DNA of 64,000 nt from Muricea muricata (taxonomy: Eukaryota; Cnidaria; Anthozoa; Malacalcyonacea; Plexauridae), in the NCBI GenBank assembly GCA_963855995.1, contig OY979726.1, forward strand, positions 8,222,701 to 8,286,700. The letters are read 5' to 3'. The position numbers were made by a program, and so were the translations under genes. Below, in pieces: positions 24,106 through 37,681 of the stretch. How positions within the stretch are numbered: position 1 is the stretch's first letter; each line of letters begins with the position of its first letter. The notes under the pieces are model-generated. The model was not told the origin of the DNA. It searched no databases and saw nothing but the letters and a program-made list of their open reading frames with translations.

Positions 24106-26043
24106 CTCATGTCGATAGTTTGAGCGCCGAAAACGTGATTGCGGACTTGCTAAGTTCTCCAAGTTCGATTTAGAAGCTGTCTTTTAGGTCCGCGATTGTA
24201 ATATATCATCGGGCTCAACTGGCATATTTTAGTACTCGAAACATCATTTTAAGCTCTAAAACGTCGCCGTGATCGATTTGAGACGGCAATTTTTAGTTAT
24301 AGTCCGAGCATGTTTTTACGCTCAAATCGCTTCCAGAACGCCTAAAACGCGATTTTGATGATTGTAAGAGCGTTTCTTTTTAGTCTCAATGCGTGTTGTA
24401 GGTTTCTCATTTCAACATGCTATTTTGCTGATGTCGATAGTTTGAGCGCCGAAAACATGATCAGCCTTGCTAAGTTCTAGAAATTCGATTTAGAAGCTGT
24501 CTTTTAGGTCCGCGATTGCAATATATCATTGGGCTCAACTCGTTCATTTTAGCACTCAAAAACTCATTTTAAGCTATAAAACGTCGCAGTGATCGATTTG
24601 AGAAGGCAATTTTTAGTTGGCAGTCTGAGCATGTTTTTACGCTCAAATCACTTCCAGAACGCTTAAAACGCCATTTTGATGATTGTAAGAGCGTTTCTTT
24701 TCATTCTCAATGCATGTTATAGGTTTCTAATTTCAACATGCTATTTTGCTGATGTCGATAGTTTGAGCGCCGAAAACATGATTGCGGACTTCCTATAAGT
24801 TCTCCAATTTCGATTTAGAAGCTGTCTTTTAGGACCGCGATTGCAATATATCATTGTGCTCAAGTCGTTCTTTTTAGCACTCAAAACATCATTTTAAGCT
24901 CTAAAACGTCGCCGTGATCTATTTGAGAAGGCAATTTTTAGTTGGCAGTCTGAGCATGTTTTTACGCTGAAATCGCTTCCAGAACGCCTAAAACGTGATT
25001 TTGATGATTGTAAGAGCGTTTCTTTTAAGTCTCAATGCATGTTGTAGGTTTCTTATTTCAACATTCTATTTTGCTGATGTCGATAGTTTAAGCGCCGAAA
25101 ACATGATTGCGGACTTCTTATAAGTTCTCCAATTTCGATATAAAAGCTGTCTTTTAGGTCCGCGATTGCAATATATCATTGGGCTCAACTCGTTCACTTT
25201 AGCACTCAAAAACTCATTTTAAGCTCTAAAACGTCGCCGTGATCGATTTGAGAAGGCAATTTTTAGTTGGAAGTCTGAGCATGTTTTTACGCTCAAATCG
25301 CTTCCACAACGCCTAAAACGTGATTTTGATGATTGTAAGAGCGTTTCTTTTCAGTCTCAATGCATGTTGTAGGTTTCTTATTTCAACATGTTTTTTTCTG
25401 ATGTCGATAGTTTGAGCGCCGAAAACATGATTGCGGACTTCTTATAAGTTCTCCAATTTCGATTTAGAAGCTGTCTTTTAGGACCGCCATTGCAATATAT
25501 CATTGTGCTCAAGTCGTTCTTTTTAGCACTCAAAATATCATTTTAAGCTCTAAAACGTCCTCGTGATCGATTTGACAAGGCAACTTTTAGTTGGAAGTCT
25601 GAGCATGTTTTTACGCTCAAATCGCTTTCACAACGCCTAAAACGTGATTTTGATGATTATAAGAGCGTTTTTTTTCAGTCTCAATGATTGTTGTAGGTTT
25701 CTAATTTCAACATGCTATTTTGCTGATGTCGATAGTTTGACCGCCGAAAACATGATCAGCCTTGCTAAGTTCTAGAATTTCGATTTAGAGGCTGTCTTTT
25801 AGGTCCGCGATTACAATATATCATTGGGCTCAACTCGTTCACTTTAGCACTCAAAACATCATTTTAAGCTCTAAAACGTCGCCGTGATTGATTTCAGACG
25901 GCAATTTTTAGTTGGCAGTCTGAGTATGTTTTTACGCTCAAATCGCTTCCAGATCGCCTAAAACGCGATTTTTATGATTGTAAGAGCGTTTCTTTTCAGT
26001 CTGAAAGCATGTTGTAGGTTTCTCATTTCAACATGCTATTTTG
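24106..26043 (+). repeat. 1938-bp six-monomer HOR unit, copy 1
   Basis: Lacks the two-monomer cassette: the CTCATG monomer passes directly into the ATCAGCC/TAGAAATTCG monomer at about 24.45 kb. Confidence 0.88.
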
Positions 26044-27981
26044 CTCATGTCGATAGTTTGAGCGCCGAAAACGTGATTGCGGACTTGCTAAGTTCTCCAA
26101 GTTCGATTTAGAAGCTGTCTTTTAGGTCCGCGATTGTAATATATCATCGGGCTCAACTGGCATATTTTAGTACTCGAAACATCATTTTAAGCTCTAAAAC
26201 GTCGCCGTGATCGATTTGAGACGGCAATTTTTAGTTATAGTCCGAGCATGTTTTTACGCTCAAATCGCTTCCAGAACGCCTAAAACGCGATTTTGATGAT
26301 TGTAAGAGCGTTTCTTTTTAGTCTCAATGCGTGTTGTAGGTTTCTCATTTCAACATGCTATTTTGCTGATGTCGATAGTTTGAGCGCCGAAAACATGATC
26401 AGCCTTGCTAAGTTCTAGAAATTCGATTTAGAAGCTGTCTTTTAGGTCCGCGATTGCAATATATCATTGGGCTCAACTCGTTCATTTTAGCACTCAAAAA
26501 CTCATTTTAAGCTATAAAACGTCGCAGTGATCGATTTGAGAAGGCAATTTTTAGTTGGCAGTCTGAGCATGTTTTTACGCTCAAATCACTTCCAGAACGC
26601 TTAAAACGCCATTTTGATGATTGTAAGAGCGTTTCTTTTCATTCTCAATGCATGTTATAGGTTTCTAATTTCAACATGCTATTTTGCTGATGTCGATAGT
26701 TTGAGCGCCGAAAACATGATTGCGGACTTCCTATAAGTTCTCCAATTTCGATTTAGAAGCTGTCTTTTAGGACCGCGATTGCAATATATCATTGTGCTCA
26801 AGTCGTTCTTTTTAGCACTCAAAACATCATTTTAAGCTCTAAAACGTCGCCGTGATCTATTTGAGAAGGCAATTTTTAGTTGGCAGTCTGAGCATGTTTT
26901 TACGCTGAAATCGCTTCCAGAACGCCTAAAACGTGATTTTGATGATTGTAAGAGCGTTTCTTTTAAGTCTCAATGCATGTTGTAGGTTTCTTATTTCAAC
27001 ATTCTATTTTGCTGATGTCGATAGTTTAAGCGCCGAAAACATGATTGCGGACTTCTTATAAGTTCTCCAATTTCGATATAAAAGCTGTCTTTTAGGTCCG
27101 CGATTGCAATATATCATTGGGCTCAACTCGTTCACTTTAGCACTCAAAAACTCATTTTAAGCTCTAAAACGTCGCCGTGATCGATTTGAGAAGGCAATTT
27201 TTAGTTGGAAGTCTGAGCATGTTTTTACGCTCAAATCGCTTCCACAACGCCTAAAACGTGATTTTGATGATTGTAAGAGCGTTTCTTTTCAGTCTCAATG
27301 CATGTTGTAGGTTTCTTATTTCAACATGTTTTTTTCTGATGTCGATAGTTTGAGCGCCGAAAACATGATTGCGGACTTCTTATAAGTTTTCCAATTTCGA
27401 TTTAGAAGCTGTCTTTTAGGACCGCCATTGCAATATATCATTGTGCTCAAGTCGTTCTTTTTAGCACTCAAAATATCATTTTAAGCTCTAAAACGTCCTC
27501 GTGATCGATTTGACAAGGCAACTTTTAGTTGGAAGTCTGAGCATGTTTTTACGCTCAAATCGCTTTCACAACGCCTAAAACGTGATTTTGATGATTATAA
27601 GAGCGTTTTTTTTCAGTCTCAATGATTGTTGTAGGTTTCTAATTTCAACATGCTATTTTGCTGATGTCGATAGTTTGACCGCCGAAAACATGATCAGCCT
27701 TGCTAAGTTCTAGAATTTCGATTTAGAGGCTGTCTTTTAGGTCCGCGATTACAATATATCATTGGGCTCAACTCGTTCACTTTAGCACTCAAAACATCAT
27801 TTTAAGCTCTAAAACGTCGCCGTGATTGATTTCAGACGGCAATTTTTAGTTGGCAGTCTGAGTATGTTTTTACGCTCAAATCGCTTCCAGATCGCCTAAA
27901 ACGCGATTTTTATGATTGTAAGAGCGTTTCTTTTCAGTCTGAAAGCATGTTGTAGGTTTCTCATTTCAACATGCTATTTTG
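26044..27981 (+). repeat. 1938-bp six-monomer HOR unit, copy 2
   Basis: Same order and length as the previous unit. A private change, TATAAGTTTTCC at about 27380, also occurs at about 57410, which shows that the distal segment descends from this very unit or the reverse. Confidence 0.9.
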
Positions 27982-30566
27982 CTCATGTCGATAGTTTGAG
28001 CGCCGAAAACGTGATTGCGGACTTGCTAAGTTCTCCAAGTTCGATTTAGAAGCTGTCTTTTAGGTCCGCGATTGTAATATATCATCGGGCTCAACTGGCA
28101 TATTTTAGTACTCGAAACATCATTTTAAGCTCTAAAACGTCGCCGTGATCGATTTGAGACGGCAATTTTTAGTTATAGTCCGAGCATGTTTTTACGCTCA
28201 AATCGCTTCCAGAACGCCTAAAACGCGATTTTGATGATTGTAAGAGCGTTTCTTTTTAGTCTCAATGCGTGTTGTAGGTTTCTCATTTCAACATGCTATT
28301 TTGCTGATGTCGATAGTTTGAGCGCCGAAAACATGATTGCGGACATGCTAAGTTCTCCAATTTCGATTTAGAAGCTGTCTTTTAGGTCCGCGATTGCAAT
28401 ATATCATTGGGCTCAACTCGTTCCTTTAAGCACTCAAAACATCATTTTAAGCTCTAAAACGTCGCCGTGATCGATTTGAGAAGGCAATTTTTAGTTGGAA
28501 GTCTGAGCATGTTTTTACGCTCAAATCGCTTCCACAACGCCTAAAACGTGATTTTGATGATTGTAAGAGCGTTTCTCTTCAGTCTCAATGCATGTTGTAG
28601 GTTTCTTATTTCAACATGTTTTTTTCTGATGTCGATAGTTTGAGCGCCGAAAACATGATTGCGGACTTCCTATAAGTTCTCCAATTTCGATTTAGAAGCT
28701 GTCTTTTAGGACCGCCATTGCAATATATCATTGTGCTCAAGTCGTTCTTTTTAGCACTCAAAATATCATTTTAAGCTCTAAAACGTCGCCGTGATCGATT
28801 TGACAAGGCAACTTTTAGTTGGAAGTCTGAGCATGTTTTTACGCTCAAATCGCTTCCAGAACGCCTAAAACGTGATTTTGATGATTGTAAGAGCGTTTCT
28901 TTTCATTCTCAAAGCATGTTGTAGGTTTCTAATTTCAACATGCTATTTTGCTGATGTCGATAGTTTGACCGCCGAAAACATGATCAGCCTTGCTAAGTTC
29001 TAGAAATTCGATTTAGAAGCTGTCTTTTAGGTCCGCGATTGCAATATATCATTGGGCTCAACTTGTTCATTTTAGCACTCAAAAACTCATTTTAAGCTAT
29101 AAAACGTCGCAGTGATCGATTTGAGAAGGCAATTTTTAGTTGGCAGTCTGAGCATGTTTTTACGCTCAAATCACTTCCAGAACGCTTAAAACGCCATTTT
29201 GATGATTGTAAGAGCGTTTCTTTTCATTCTCAATGCATGTTATAGGTTTCTAATTTCAACATGCTATTTTGCTGATGTCGATAGTTTGAGCGCCGAAAAC
29301 ATGATTGCGGACTTCCTATAAGTTCTCCAATTTCGATTTAGAAGCTGTCTTTTAGGACCGCGATTGCAATATATCATTGTGCTCAAGTCGTTCTTTTTAG
29401 CACTCAAAACATCATTTTAAGCTCTAAAACGTCGCCGTGATCTATTTGAGAAGGCAATTTTTAGTTGGCAGTCTGAGCATGTTTTTACGCTGAAATCGCT
29501 TCCAGAACGCCTAAAACGTGATTTTGATGATTGTAAGAGCGTTTCTTTTAAGTCTCAATGCATGTTGTAGGTTTCTTATTTCAACATTCTATTTTGCTGA
29601 TGTCGATAGTTTAAGCGCCGAAAACATGATTGCGGACTTCTTATAAGTTCTCCAATTTCGATATAAAAGCTGTCTTTTAGGTCCGCGATTGCAATATATC
29701 ATTGGGCTCAACTCGTTCACTTTAGCACTCAAAAACTCATTTTAAGCTCTAAAACGTCGCCGTGATCGATTTGAGAAGGCAATTTTTAGTTGGAAGTCTG
29801 AGCATGTTTTTACGCTCAAATCGCTTCCACAACGCCTAAAACGTGATTTTGATGATTGTAAGAGCGTTTCTTTTCAGTCTCAATGCATGTTGTAGGCTTC
29901 TTATTTCAACATGTTTTTTTCTGATGTCGATAGTTTGAGCGCCGAAAACATGATTGCGGACTTCTTATAAGTTCTCCAATTTCGATTTAGAAGCTGTCTT
30001 TTAGGACCGCCAATGCAATATATCATTGTGCTCAAGTCGTTCTTTTTAGCACTCAAAATATCATTTTAAGCTCTAAAACGTCCTCGTGATCGATTTGACA
30101 AGGCAACTTTTAGTTGGAAGTCTGAGCATGTTTTTACGCTCAAATCGCTTTCACAACGCCTAAAACGTGATTTTGATGATTATAAGAGCGTTTCTTTTCA
30201 GTCTCAATGATTGTTGTAGGTTTCTAATTTCAACATGCTATTTTGCTGATGTCGATAGTTTGACCGCCGAAAACATGATCAGCCTTGCTAAGTTCTAGAA
30301 TTTCGATTTAGAGGCTGTCTTTTAGGTCCGCGATTACAATATATCATTGGGCTCAACTCGTTCACTTTAGCACTCAAAACATCATTTTAAGCTCTAAAAC
30401 GTCGCCGTGATTGATTTCAGACGGCAATTTTTAGTTGGCAGTCTGAGTATGTTTTTACGCTCAAATCGCTTCCAGATCGCCTAAAACGCGATTTTTATGC
30501 TTGTAAGAGCGTTTCTTTTCAGTCTGAAAGCATGTTGTAGGTTTCTCATTTCAACATGCTATTTTG
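27982..30566 (+). repeat. 2585-bp eight-monomer HOR unit, copy 2
   Basis: Again contains the two-monomer cassette. Private changes such as CAACTTGTTC near 29060, GCCAATGCAA near 30008 and TTTTTATGCTTG at about 30493 recur exactly 30030 bp to the right. Confidence 0.9.
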
Positions 30567-31860
30567 CTCATGTCGATAGTTTGAGCGCCGAAAACGTGAT
30601 TGCGGACTTGCTAAGTTCTCCAAGTTCGATTTAGAAGCTGTCTTTTAGGTCCGCGATTGTAATATATCATCGGGCTCAACTGGCATATTTTAGTACTCGA
30701 AACATCATTTTAAGCTCTAAAACGTCGCCGTGATCGATTTGAGACGGCAATTTTTAGTTATAGTCCGAGCATGTTTTTACGCTCAAATCGCTTCCAGAAC
30801 GCCTAAAACGCGATTTTGATGATTGTAAGAGCGTTTCTTTTTAGTCTCAATGCGTGTTGTAGGTTTCTCATTTCAACATGCTATTTTGCTGATGTCGATA
30901 GTTTGAGCGCCGAGAACATGATTGCGGACATGCTAAGTTCTCCAATTTCGATTTAGAAGCTGTCTTTTAGGTCCGCGATTGCAATATATCATTGAGCTCA
31001 ACTCGTTCCTTTAAGCACTCAAAACATCATTTTAAGCTCTAAAACGTCGCCGTGATCGATTTGAGACGGCAATTTTTACTTGGCAGTCCGAGCATGTTTT
31101 TACGCTCAAATCGCTTCCAGAACGCCTAAAACGCGATTTTGATGATTGTAAGAGCGTTTCTTTTCAGTCTCAATGCATGCTGTAGGTTTCTTATTTCAAC
31201 ATGTTTTTTTCTGATGTCGATAGTTTGAGCGCCGAAAACATGATTGCGGACTTCCTATAAGTTCTCCAATTTAAATATAGAAGCTGTCTTTTAGGTACGC
31301 GATTGCAATATATCATTGTGCTCAACTCGTTCTTTTTAGCACTCAAAAACTCATTTTAAGCTCTAAAACGTCGCCGTGATCAATTTGAGACGGATATTTT
31401 TAGTTGGCAGTCTGAGCATGTTTTTACGCTCAAATCGCTTCCAGAACGCCTAAAACGCGATTTTGATGATTGTAAGAACGTTTCTTTTAAGTCTCAAAGC
31501 ATGTTGTAAGTTTCTCATTTCAACATGCTATTTTGCTGATGTCGATAGTTTGACCGCCGAAAACATGATCAGCCTTGCTAAGTTCTAGAATTTCGATTTA
31601 GAAGCTGTCTTTTAGGTCCGCGATTGCAATATCTCATTGGGCTCAACTCGTTCACTTTAGCACTCAAAACATCATTTTAAGCTCTAAAACGTCGCCGTGA
31701 TCGATTTGAGTCGGAAATTTTTAGTTGGCAGTCTGAGTATGTTTTTACGCTCAAATCGCTTCCAGATCGCTTAAAACGCGATTTTGATGATTGTAAAAGC
31801 GTTTCTTTTCATTCTCAAAGCATGTTGTAGGTTTCTAATTTCAACATGCTATTTTGCTGA

Positions 31861-33801
31861 TGTCGATAGTTTGAGCGCCGAAAACATGATTGCGGACTTC
31901 CTATAAGTTCTCCAATTTCGATTTAGAAGCTGTCTTTTAGGACCGCGATTGCAAAATATCATTGTGCTCAAGTCGTTCTTTTTAGCACTCAAAACATCAT
32001 TTTAAGCTCTAAAACGTCGCCGTGATCTATTTGAGAAGGCAATTTTTAGTTGGCAGTCTGAGCATGTTTTTACGCTCAAATCGCTTGCAGAACGCCTAAA
32101 ACGTGATTTTGATGATTGTAAGAGCGTATCTTTTCAGTCTCAATGCATGTTGTAGGTTTCTTATTTCAACATTCTATTTTGCTGATGTCGATAGTTTAAG
32201 CGCCGAAAACATGATTGCGGACTTCCTATAAGTTCTCCAATTTCGATACAGAAGCTGTCTTTTAGGTCCGCGATTGCAATATATCATTGGGCTCAACTCG
32301 TTCACTTTAGCACTCAAAAACTCATTTTAAGCTCTAAAACGTCGCCGTGATCGATTTGAGACGGCAATTTTTAGTTGCCAGTCCGAGCATCTTTTTACGC
32401 TCAAATCGCTTCCAGAACGCCTAAAACGCGATTTTGATGATTGTAAGAGCGTTTCTTTTTAGTCTCAATGCGTGTTGTAGGTTTCTCATTTCAACATGCT
32501 ATTTTGCTGATGTCGATAGTTTGAGCGCCGAAAACATGATTGCGGACATGCTAAGTTCTCCAATTTCGATTTAGAAGCTGTCTTTTAGGTACGCGATTGC
32601 AATATATCATTGTGCTCAACTCGTTCTTTTTAGCACTCAAAACATCATTTTAAGCTCTAAAACGTCGCCGTGATCGATTTGAGACGGATATTTTTAGTTG
32701 GCAGTCTGAGCATGTTTTTACGCTTAAATCGCTTCCAGAACGCCTAAAACGCGATTTTGATGATATTAAGAACGTTTCTTTTCAGTCTCAAAGCATGTTG
32801 TAGGTTTCTCATTTAAACATGCTATTTTGCTGATGTCGATAGTTTGAGCGCCGAAATTGTGATTGCGGACTTGCTAAGTTCTCCAATTTCGATTTAGAAG
32901 CTGTCTTTTAGGTCCGCGATTGCAATATATCATTGGGCTCAACTCGTTCATTTTAGCACTCAAAACATCATTTTAAGCTCTAAAACGTCGCCGTGATCGA
33001 TTTGAGACGGCAATTTTTACTTGGCAGTCCGAGCATGTTTTTACGCTCAAATCGCTTCCAGAACGCCTAAAACGCGATTTTGATGATTGTAAGAGCGTTT
33101 CTTTTCAGTCTCAATGCATGCTGTAGGTTTCTTATTTCAACATGTTTTTTTCTGATGTCGATAGTTTGAGCGCCGAAAACATGATTGCGGACTTCCTATA
33201 AGTTCTCCAATTTAAATATAGAAGCTGTCTTTTAGGTACGCGATTGCAATATATCATTGTGCTCAACTCGTTCTTTTTAGCACTCAAAAACTCATTTTAA
33301 GCTCTAAAACGTCGCCGTGATCAATTTGAGACGGATATTTTTAGTTGGCAGTCTGAGCATGTTTTTACGCTCAAATCGCTTCCAGAACGCCTAAAACGCG
33401 ATTTTGATGATTGTAAGAACGTTTCTTTTAAGTCTCAAAGCATGTTGTAAGTTTCTCATTTCAACATGCTATTTTGCTGATGTCGATAGTTTGACCGCCG
33501 AAAACATGATCAGCCTTGCTAAGTTCTAGAATTTCGATTTAGAAGCTGTCTTTTAGGTCCGCGATTGCAATATCTCATTGGGCTCAACTCGTTCACTTTA
33601 GCACTCAAAACATCATTTTAAGCTCTAAAACGTCGCCGTCATCGATTTGAGTCGGAAATTTTTAGTTGGCAGTCTGATTATGTTTTTACGCTCAAATCGC
33701 TTCCAGATCGCTTAAAACGCGATTTTGATGATTGTAAAAGCGTTTCTTTCCATTCTCAAAGCATGTTGTAGGTTTCTAATTTCAACATGCTATTTTGCTG
33801 A
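31861..33801 (+). repeat. 1941-bp HOR unit, copy 1
   Basis: Complete six-monomer unit. It retains ATATCATTGTGC in its first monomer, where the next unit has ATACCATTGTGC. Confidence 0.88.
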
Positions 33802-35741
33802 TGTCGATAGTTTGAGCGCCGAAAACATGATTGCGGACTTCCTATAAGTTCTCCAATTTCGATTTAGAAGCTGTCTTTTAGGACCGCGATTGCAAAATAC
33901 CATTGTGCTCAAGTCGTTCTTTTTAGCACTCAAAACATCATTTGAAGCTCTAAAACGTCGCCGTGATCTATTTGAGAAGGCAATTTTTAGTTGGCAGTCT
34001 GAGCATGTTTTTACGCTCAAATCGCTTCCAGAACGCCTAAAACGTGATTTTGATGATTGTAAGAGCGTATCTTTTCAGTCTCAATGCATGTTGTAGGTTT
34101 CTTATTTCAACATTCTATTTTGCTGATGTCGAAAGTTTAAGCGCCGAAAACATTATTGCGGACTTCCTATAAGTTCTCCAATTTCGATACAGAAGCTGTC
34201 TTTTAGGTCCGCGATTGCAATATATCATTGGGCTCAACTCGTTCACTTTAGCACTCAAAAACTCATTTTAAGCTCTAAAACGTCGCCGTGATCGATTTGA
34301 GACGGCAATTTTTAGTTGCCAGTCCGAGCATCTTTTTACGCTCAAATCGCTTCCAGAACGCCTAAAACGCGATTTTGATGATTGTAAGAGCGTTTCTTTT
34401 TAGTCTCAATGCGTGTTGTAGGTTTCTCATTTAACAATCTATTTTGCTGATGTCGATAGTTTGAGCGCCGAAAACATGATTGCGGACATGCTAAGTTCTC
34501 CAATTTCGATTTAGAAGCTGTCTTTTAGGTACGCGATTGCAATATATCATTGTGCTCAACTCGTTCTTTTTAGCACTCAAAACATCATTTTAAGCTCTAA
34601 AACGTCGCCGTGATCGATTTGAGACGGATATTTTTAGTTGGCAGTCTGAGCATGTTTTTACGCTTAAATCGCTTCCAGAACGCCTAAAACGCGATTTTGA
34701 TGATATTAAGAACGTTTCTTTTCAGTCTCAAAGCATGTTGTAGGTTTCTCATTTAAACATGCTATTTTGCTGATGTCGATAGTTTGAGCGCCGAAATTGT
34801 GATTGCGGGCTTGCTAAGTTCTCCAATTTCGATTTAGAAGCTGTCTTTTAGGTCCGCGATTGCAATATATCATTGGGCTCAACTCGTTCATTTTAGCACT
34901 CAAAACATCATTTTAAGCTCTAAAACGTCGCCGTGATCGATTTGAGACGGCAATTTTTACTTGGCAGTCCGAGCATGTTTTTACGCTCAAATCGCTTCCA
35001 GAACGCCTAAAACGCGATTTTGATGATTGTAAGAGCGTTTCTTTTCAGTCTCAATGCATGCTGTAGGTTTCTTATTTCAACATGTTTTTTTCTGATGTCG
35101 ATAGTTTGAGCGCCGAAAACATGATTGCGGACTTCCTATAAGTTCTCCAATTTAAATATAGAAGCTGTCTTTTAGGTACGCGATTGCAATATATCATTGT
35201 GCTCAACTCGTTCTTTTTAGCACTCAAAAACTCATTTTAAGCTCTAAAACGTCGCCGTGATCAATTTGAGACGGATATTTTTAGTTGGCAGTCTGAGCAT
35301 GTTTTTACGCTCAAATCGCTTCCAGAACGCCTAAAACGCGATTTTGATGATTGTAAGAACGTTTCTTTTAAGTCTCAAAGCATGTTGTAAGTTTCTCATT
35401 TCAACATGCTATTTTGCTGATGTCGATAGTTTGACCGCCGAAAACATGATCAGCCTTGCTAAGTTCTAGAATTTCGATTTAGAAGCTGTCTTTTAGGTCC
35501 GCGATTGCAATATCTCATTGGGCTCAACTCGTTCACTTTAGCACTCAAAACATCATTTTAAGCTCTAAAACGTCGCCGTCATCGATTTGAGTCGGAAATT
35601 TTTAGTTGGCAGTCTGATTATGTTTTTACGCTCAAATCGCTTCCAGATCGCTTAAAACGCGATTTTGATGATTGTAAAAGCGTTTCTTTCCATTCTCAAA
35701 GCATGTTGTAGGTTTCTAATTTCAACATGCTATTTTGCTGA
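33802..35741 (+). repeat. 1940-bp HOR unit, copy 2
   Basis: One base shorter through CATTTAACAATCT near 34430. CATTTGAAGC at about 33941 replaces the usual CATTTTAAGC; this removes a stop codon and explains why 68- and 76-codon open frames appear only in units of this type. Confidence 0.88.
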
Positions 35742-37681
35742 TGTCGATAGTTTGAGCGCCGAAAACATGATTGCGGACTTCCTATAAGTTCTCCAATTTC
35801 GATTTAGAAGCTGTCTTTTAGGACCGCGATTGCAAAATACCATTGTGCTCAAGTCGTTCTTTTTAGCACTCAAAACATCATTTGAAGCTCTAAAACGTCG
35901 CCGTGATCTATTTGAGAAGGCAATTTTTAGTTGGCAGTCTGAGCATGTTTTTACGCTCAAATCGCTTCCAGAACGCCTAAAACGTGATTTTGATGATTGT
36001 AAGAGCGTATCTTTTCAGTCTCAATGCATGTTGTAGGTTTCTTATTTCAACATTCTATTTTGCTGATGTCGAAAGTTTAAGCGCCGAAAACATTATTGCG
36101 GACTTCCTATAAGTTCTCCAATTTCGATACAGAAGCTGTCTTTTAGGTCCGCGATTGCAATATATCATTGGGCTCAACTCGTTCACTTTAGCACTCAAAA
36201 ACTCATTTTAAGCTCTAAAACGTCGCCGTGATCGATTTGAGACGGCAATTTTTAGTTGCCAGTCCGAGCATCTTTTTACGCTCAAATCGCTTCCAGAACG
36301 CCTAAAACGCGATTTTGATGATTGTAAGAGCGTTTCTTTTTAGTCTCAATGCGTGTTGTAGGTTTCTCATTTAACAATCTATTTTGCTGATGTCGATAGT
36401 TTGAGCGCCGAAAACATGATTGCGGACATGCTAAGTTCTCCAATTTCGATTTAGAAGCTGTCTTTTAGGTACGCGATTGCAATATATCATTGTGCTCAAC
36501 TCGTTCTTTTTAGCACTCAAAACATCATTTTAAGCTCTAAAACGTCGCCGTGATCGATTTGAGACGGATATTTTTAGTTGGCAGTCTGAGCATGTTTTTA
36601 CGCTTAAATCGCTTCCAGAACGCCTAAAACGCGATTTTGATGATATTAAGAACGTTTCTTTTCAGTCTCAAAGCATGTTGTAGGTTTCTCATTTAAACAT
36701 GCTATTTTGCTGATGTCGATAGTTTGAGCGCCGAAATTGTGATTGCGGGCTTGCTAAGTTCTCCAATTTCGATTTAGAAGCTGTCTTTTAGGTCCGCGAT
36801 TGCAATATATCATTGGGCTCAACTCGTTCATTTTAGCACTCAAAACATCATTTTAAGCTCTAAAACGTCGCCGTGATCGATTTGAGACGGCAATTTTTAC
36901 TTGGCAGTCCGAGCATGTTTTTACGCTCAAATCGCTTCCAGAACGCCTAAAACGCGATTTTGATGATTGTAAGAGCGTTTCTTTTCAGTCTCAATGCATG
37001 CTGTAGGTTTCTTATTTCAACATGTTTTTTTCTGATGTCGATAGTTTGAGCGCCGAAAACATGATTGCGGACTTCCTATAAGTTCTCCAATTTAAATATA
37101 GAAGCTGTCTTTTAGGTACGCGATTGCAATATATCATTGTGCTCAACTCGTTCTTTTTAGCACTCAAAAACTCATTTTAAGCTCTAAAACGTCGCCGTGA
37201 TCAATTTGAGACGGATATTTTTAGTTGGCAGTCTGAGCATGTTTTTACGCTCAAATCGCTTCCAGAACGCCTAAAACGCGATTTTGATGATTGTAAGAAC
37301 GTTTCTTTTAAGTCTCAAAGCATGTTGTAAGTTTCTCATTTCAACATGCTATTTTGCTGATGTCGATAGTTTGACCGCCGAAAACATGATCAGCCTTGCT
37401 AAGTTCTAGAATTTCGATTTAGAAGCTGTCTTTTAGGTCCGCGATTGCAATATCTCATTGGGCTCAACTCGTTCACTTTAGCACTCAAAACATCATTTTA
37501 AGCTCTAAAACGTCGCCGTGATCGATTTGAGTCGGAAATTTTTAACTGGCAGTCTGATTATGTTTTTACGCTCAAATCGCTTCCAGATCGCTTAAAACGC
37601 GATTTTGATGATTGTAAAAGCGTTTCTTTCCATTCTCAAAGCATGTTGTAGGTTTCTAATTTCAACATGCTATTTTGCTGA
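35742..37681 (+). repeat. 1940-bp HOR unit, copy 3
   Basis: Nearly identical to the previous unit. It has TTTTTAACTGGCAG near 37543 as a private change, which recurs 12914 bp to the right. Confidence 0.88.

Larger units (their letters stand above)
19856..31066 (+). repeat. Six-/eight-monomer HOR domain (1938 and 2585 bp)
   Basis: The marker TTGCTCATGTCG recurs with its CTCATG at 21521, 24106, 26044, 27982 and 30567, giving units of 2585, 1938, 1938 and 2585 bp. The six-monomer order is: CTCATG/GTTATAGTCC (322 bp); ATCAGCC with TAGAAATTCG (321); CTTCCTATAAG with GACCGCG (325); TTTAAGCGCC with CTTCTTATAAG (325); TTTTTTTCTG with GACCGCC and CGTCCTCG (324); TTGACCGCC with GATTTAGAGG (321). The total is 1938. 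The eight-monomer form adds a GGACATGC monomer with TTCCTTTAAGC (323) and a further TTTTTTTCTG monomer (324). The left edge matches offset 2585 from about 19856. Confidence 0.93.
25704..33970 (+). repeat. Large duplication B, left copy (at least 8.27 kb)
   Basis: Matches 55734-64000 at a constant offset of 30030. It is anchored by CTCATG markers (26044/56074, 27982/58012, 30567/60597) and by private single-base changes. The left edge lies in ATTTCAACATGC, preceded by TGATTGTTGTAGG here and GCATGCTGTAGG there. The right edge is not reached, because the window ends. Confidence 0.9.

Noticed and set aside
33790..34096. Open frames of 76 codons (minus) and 68 codons (plus), repeated at 35730, 41478/41635, 48644 and 54392/54549
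   Set aside because: They lie in satellite. They arise where CATTTGAAGC replaces CATTTTAAGC and removes a stop; the recurrence reflects segment duplication, not selection. No start context, domain or codon pattern supports a gene.
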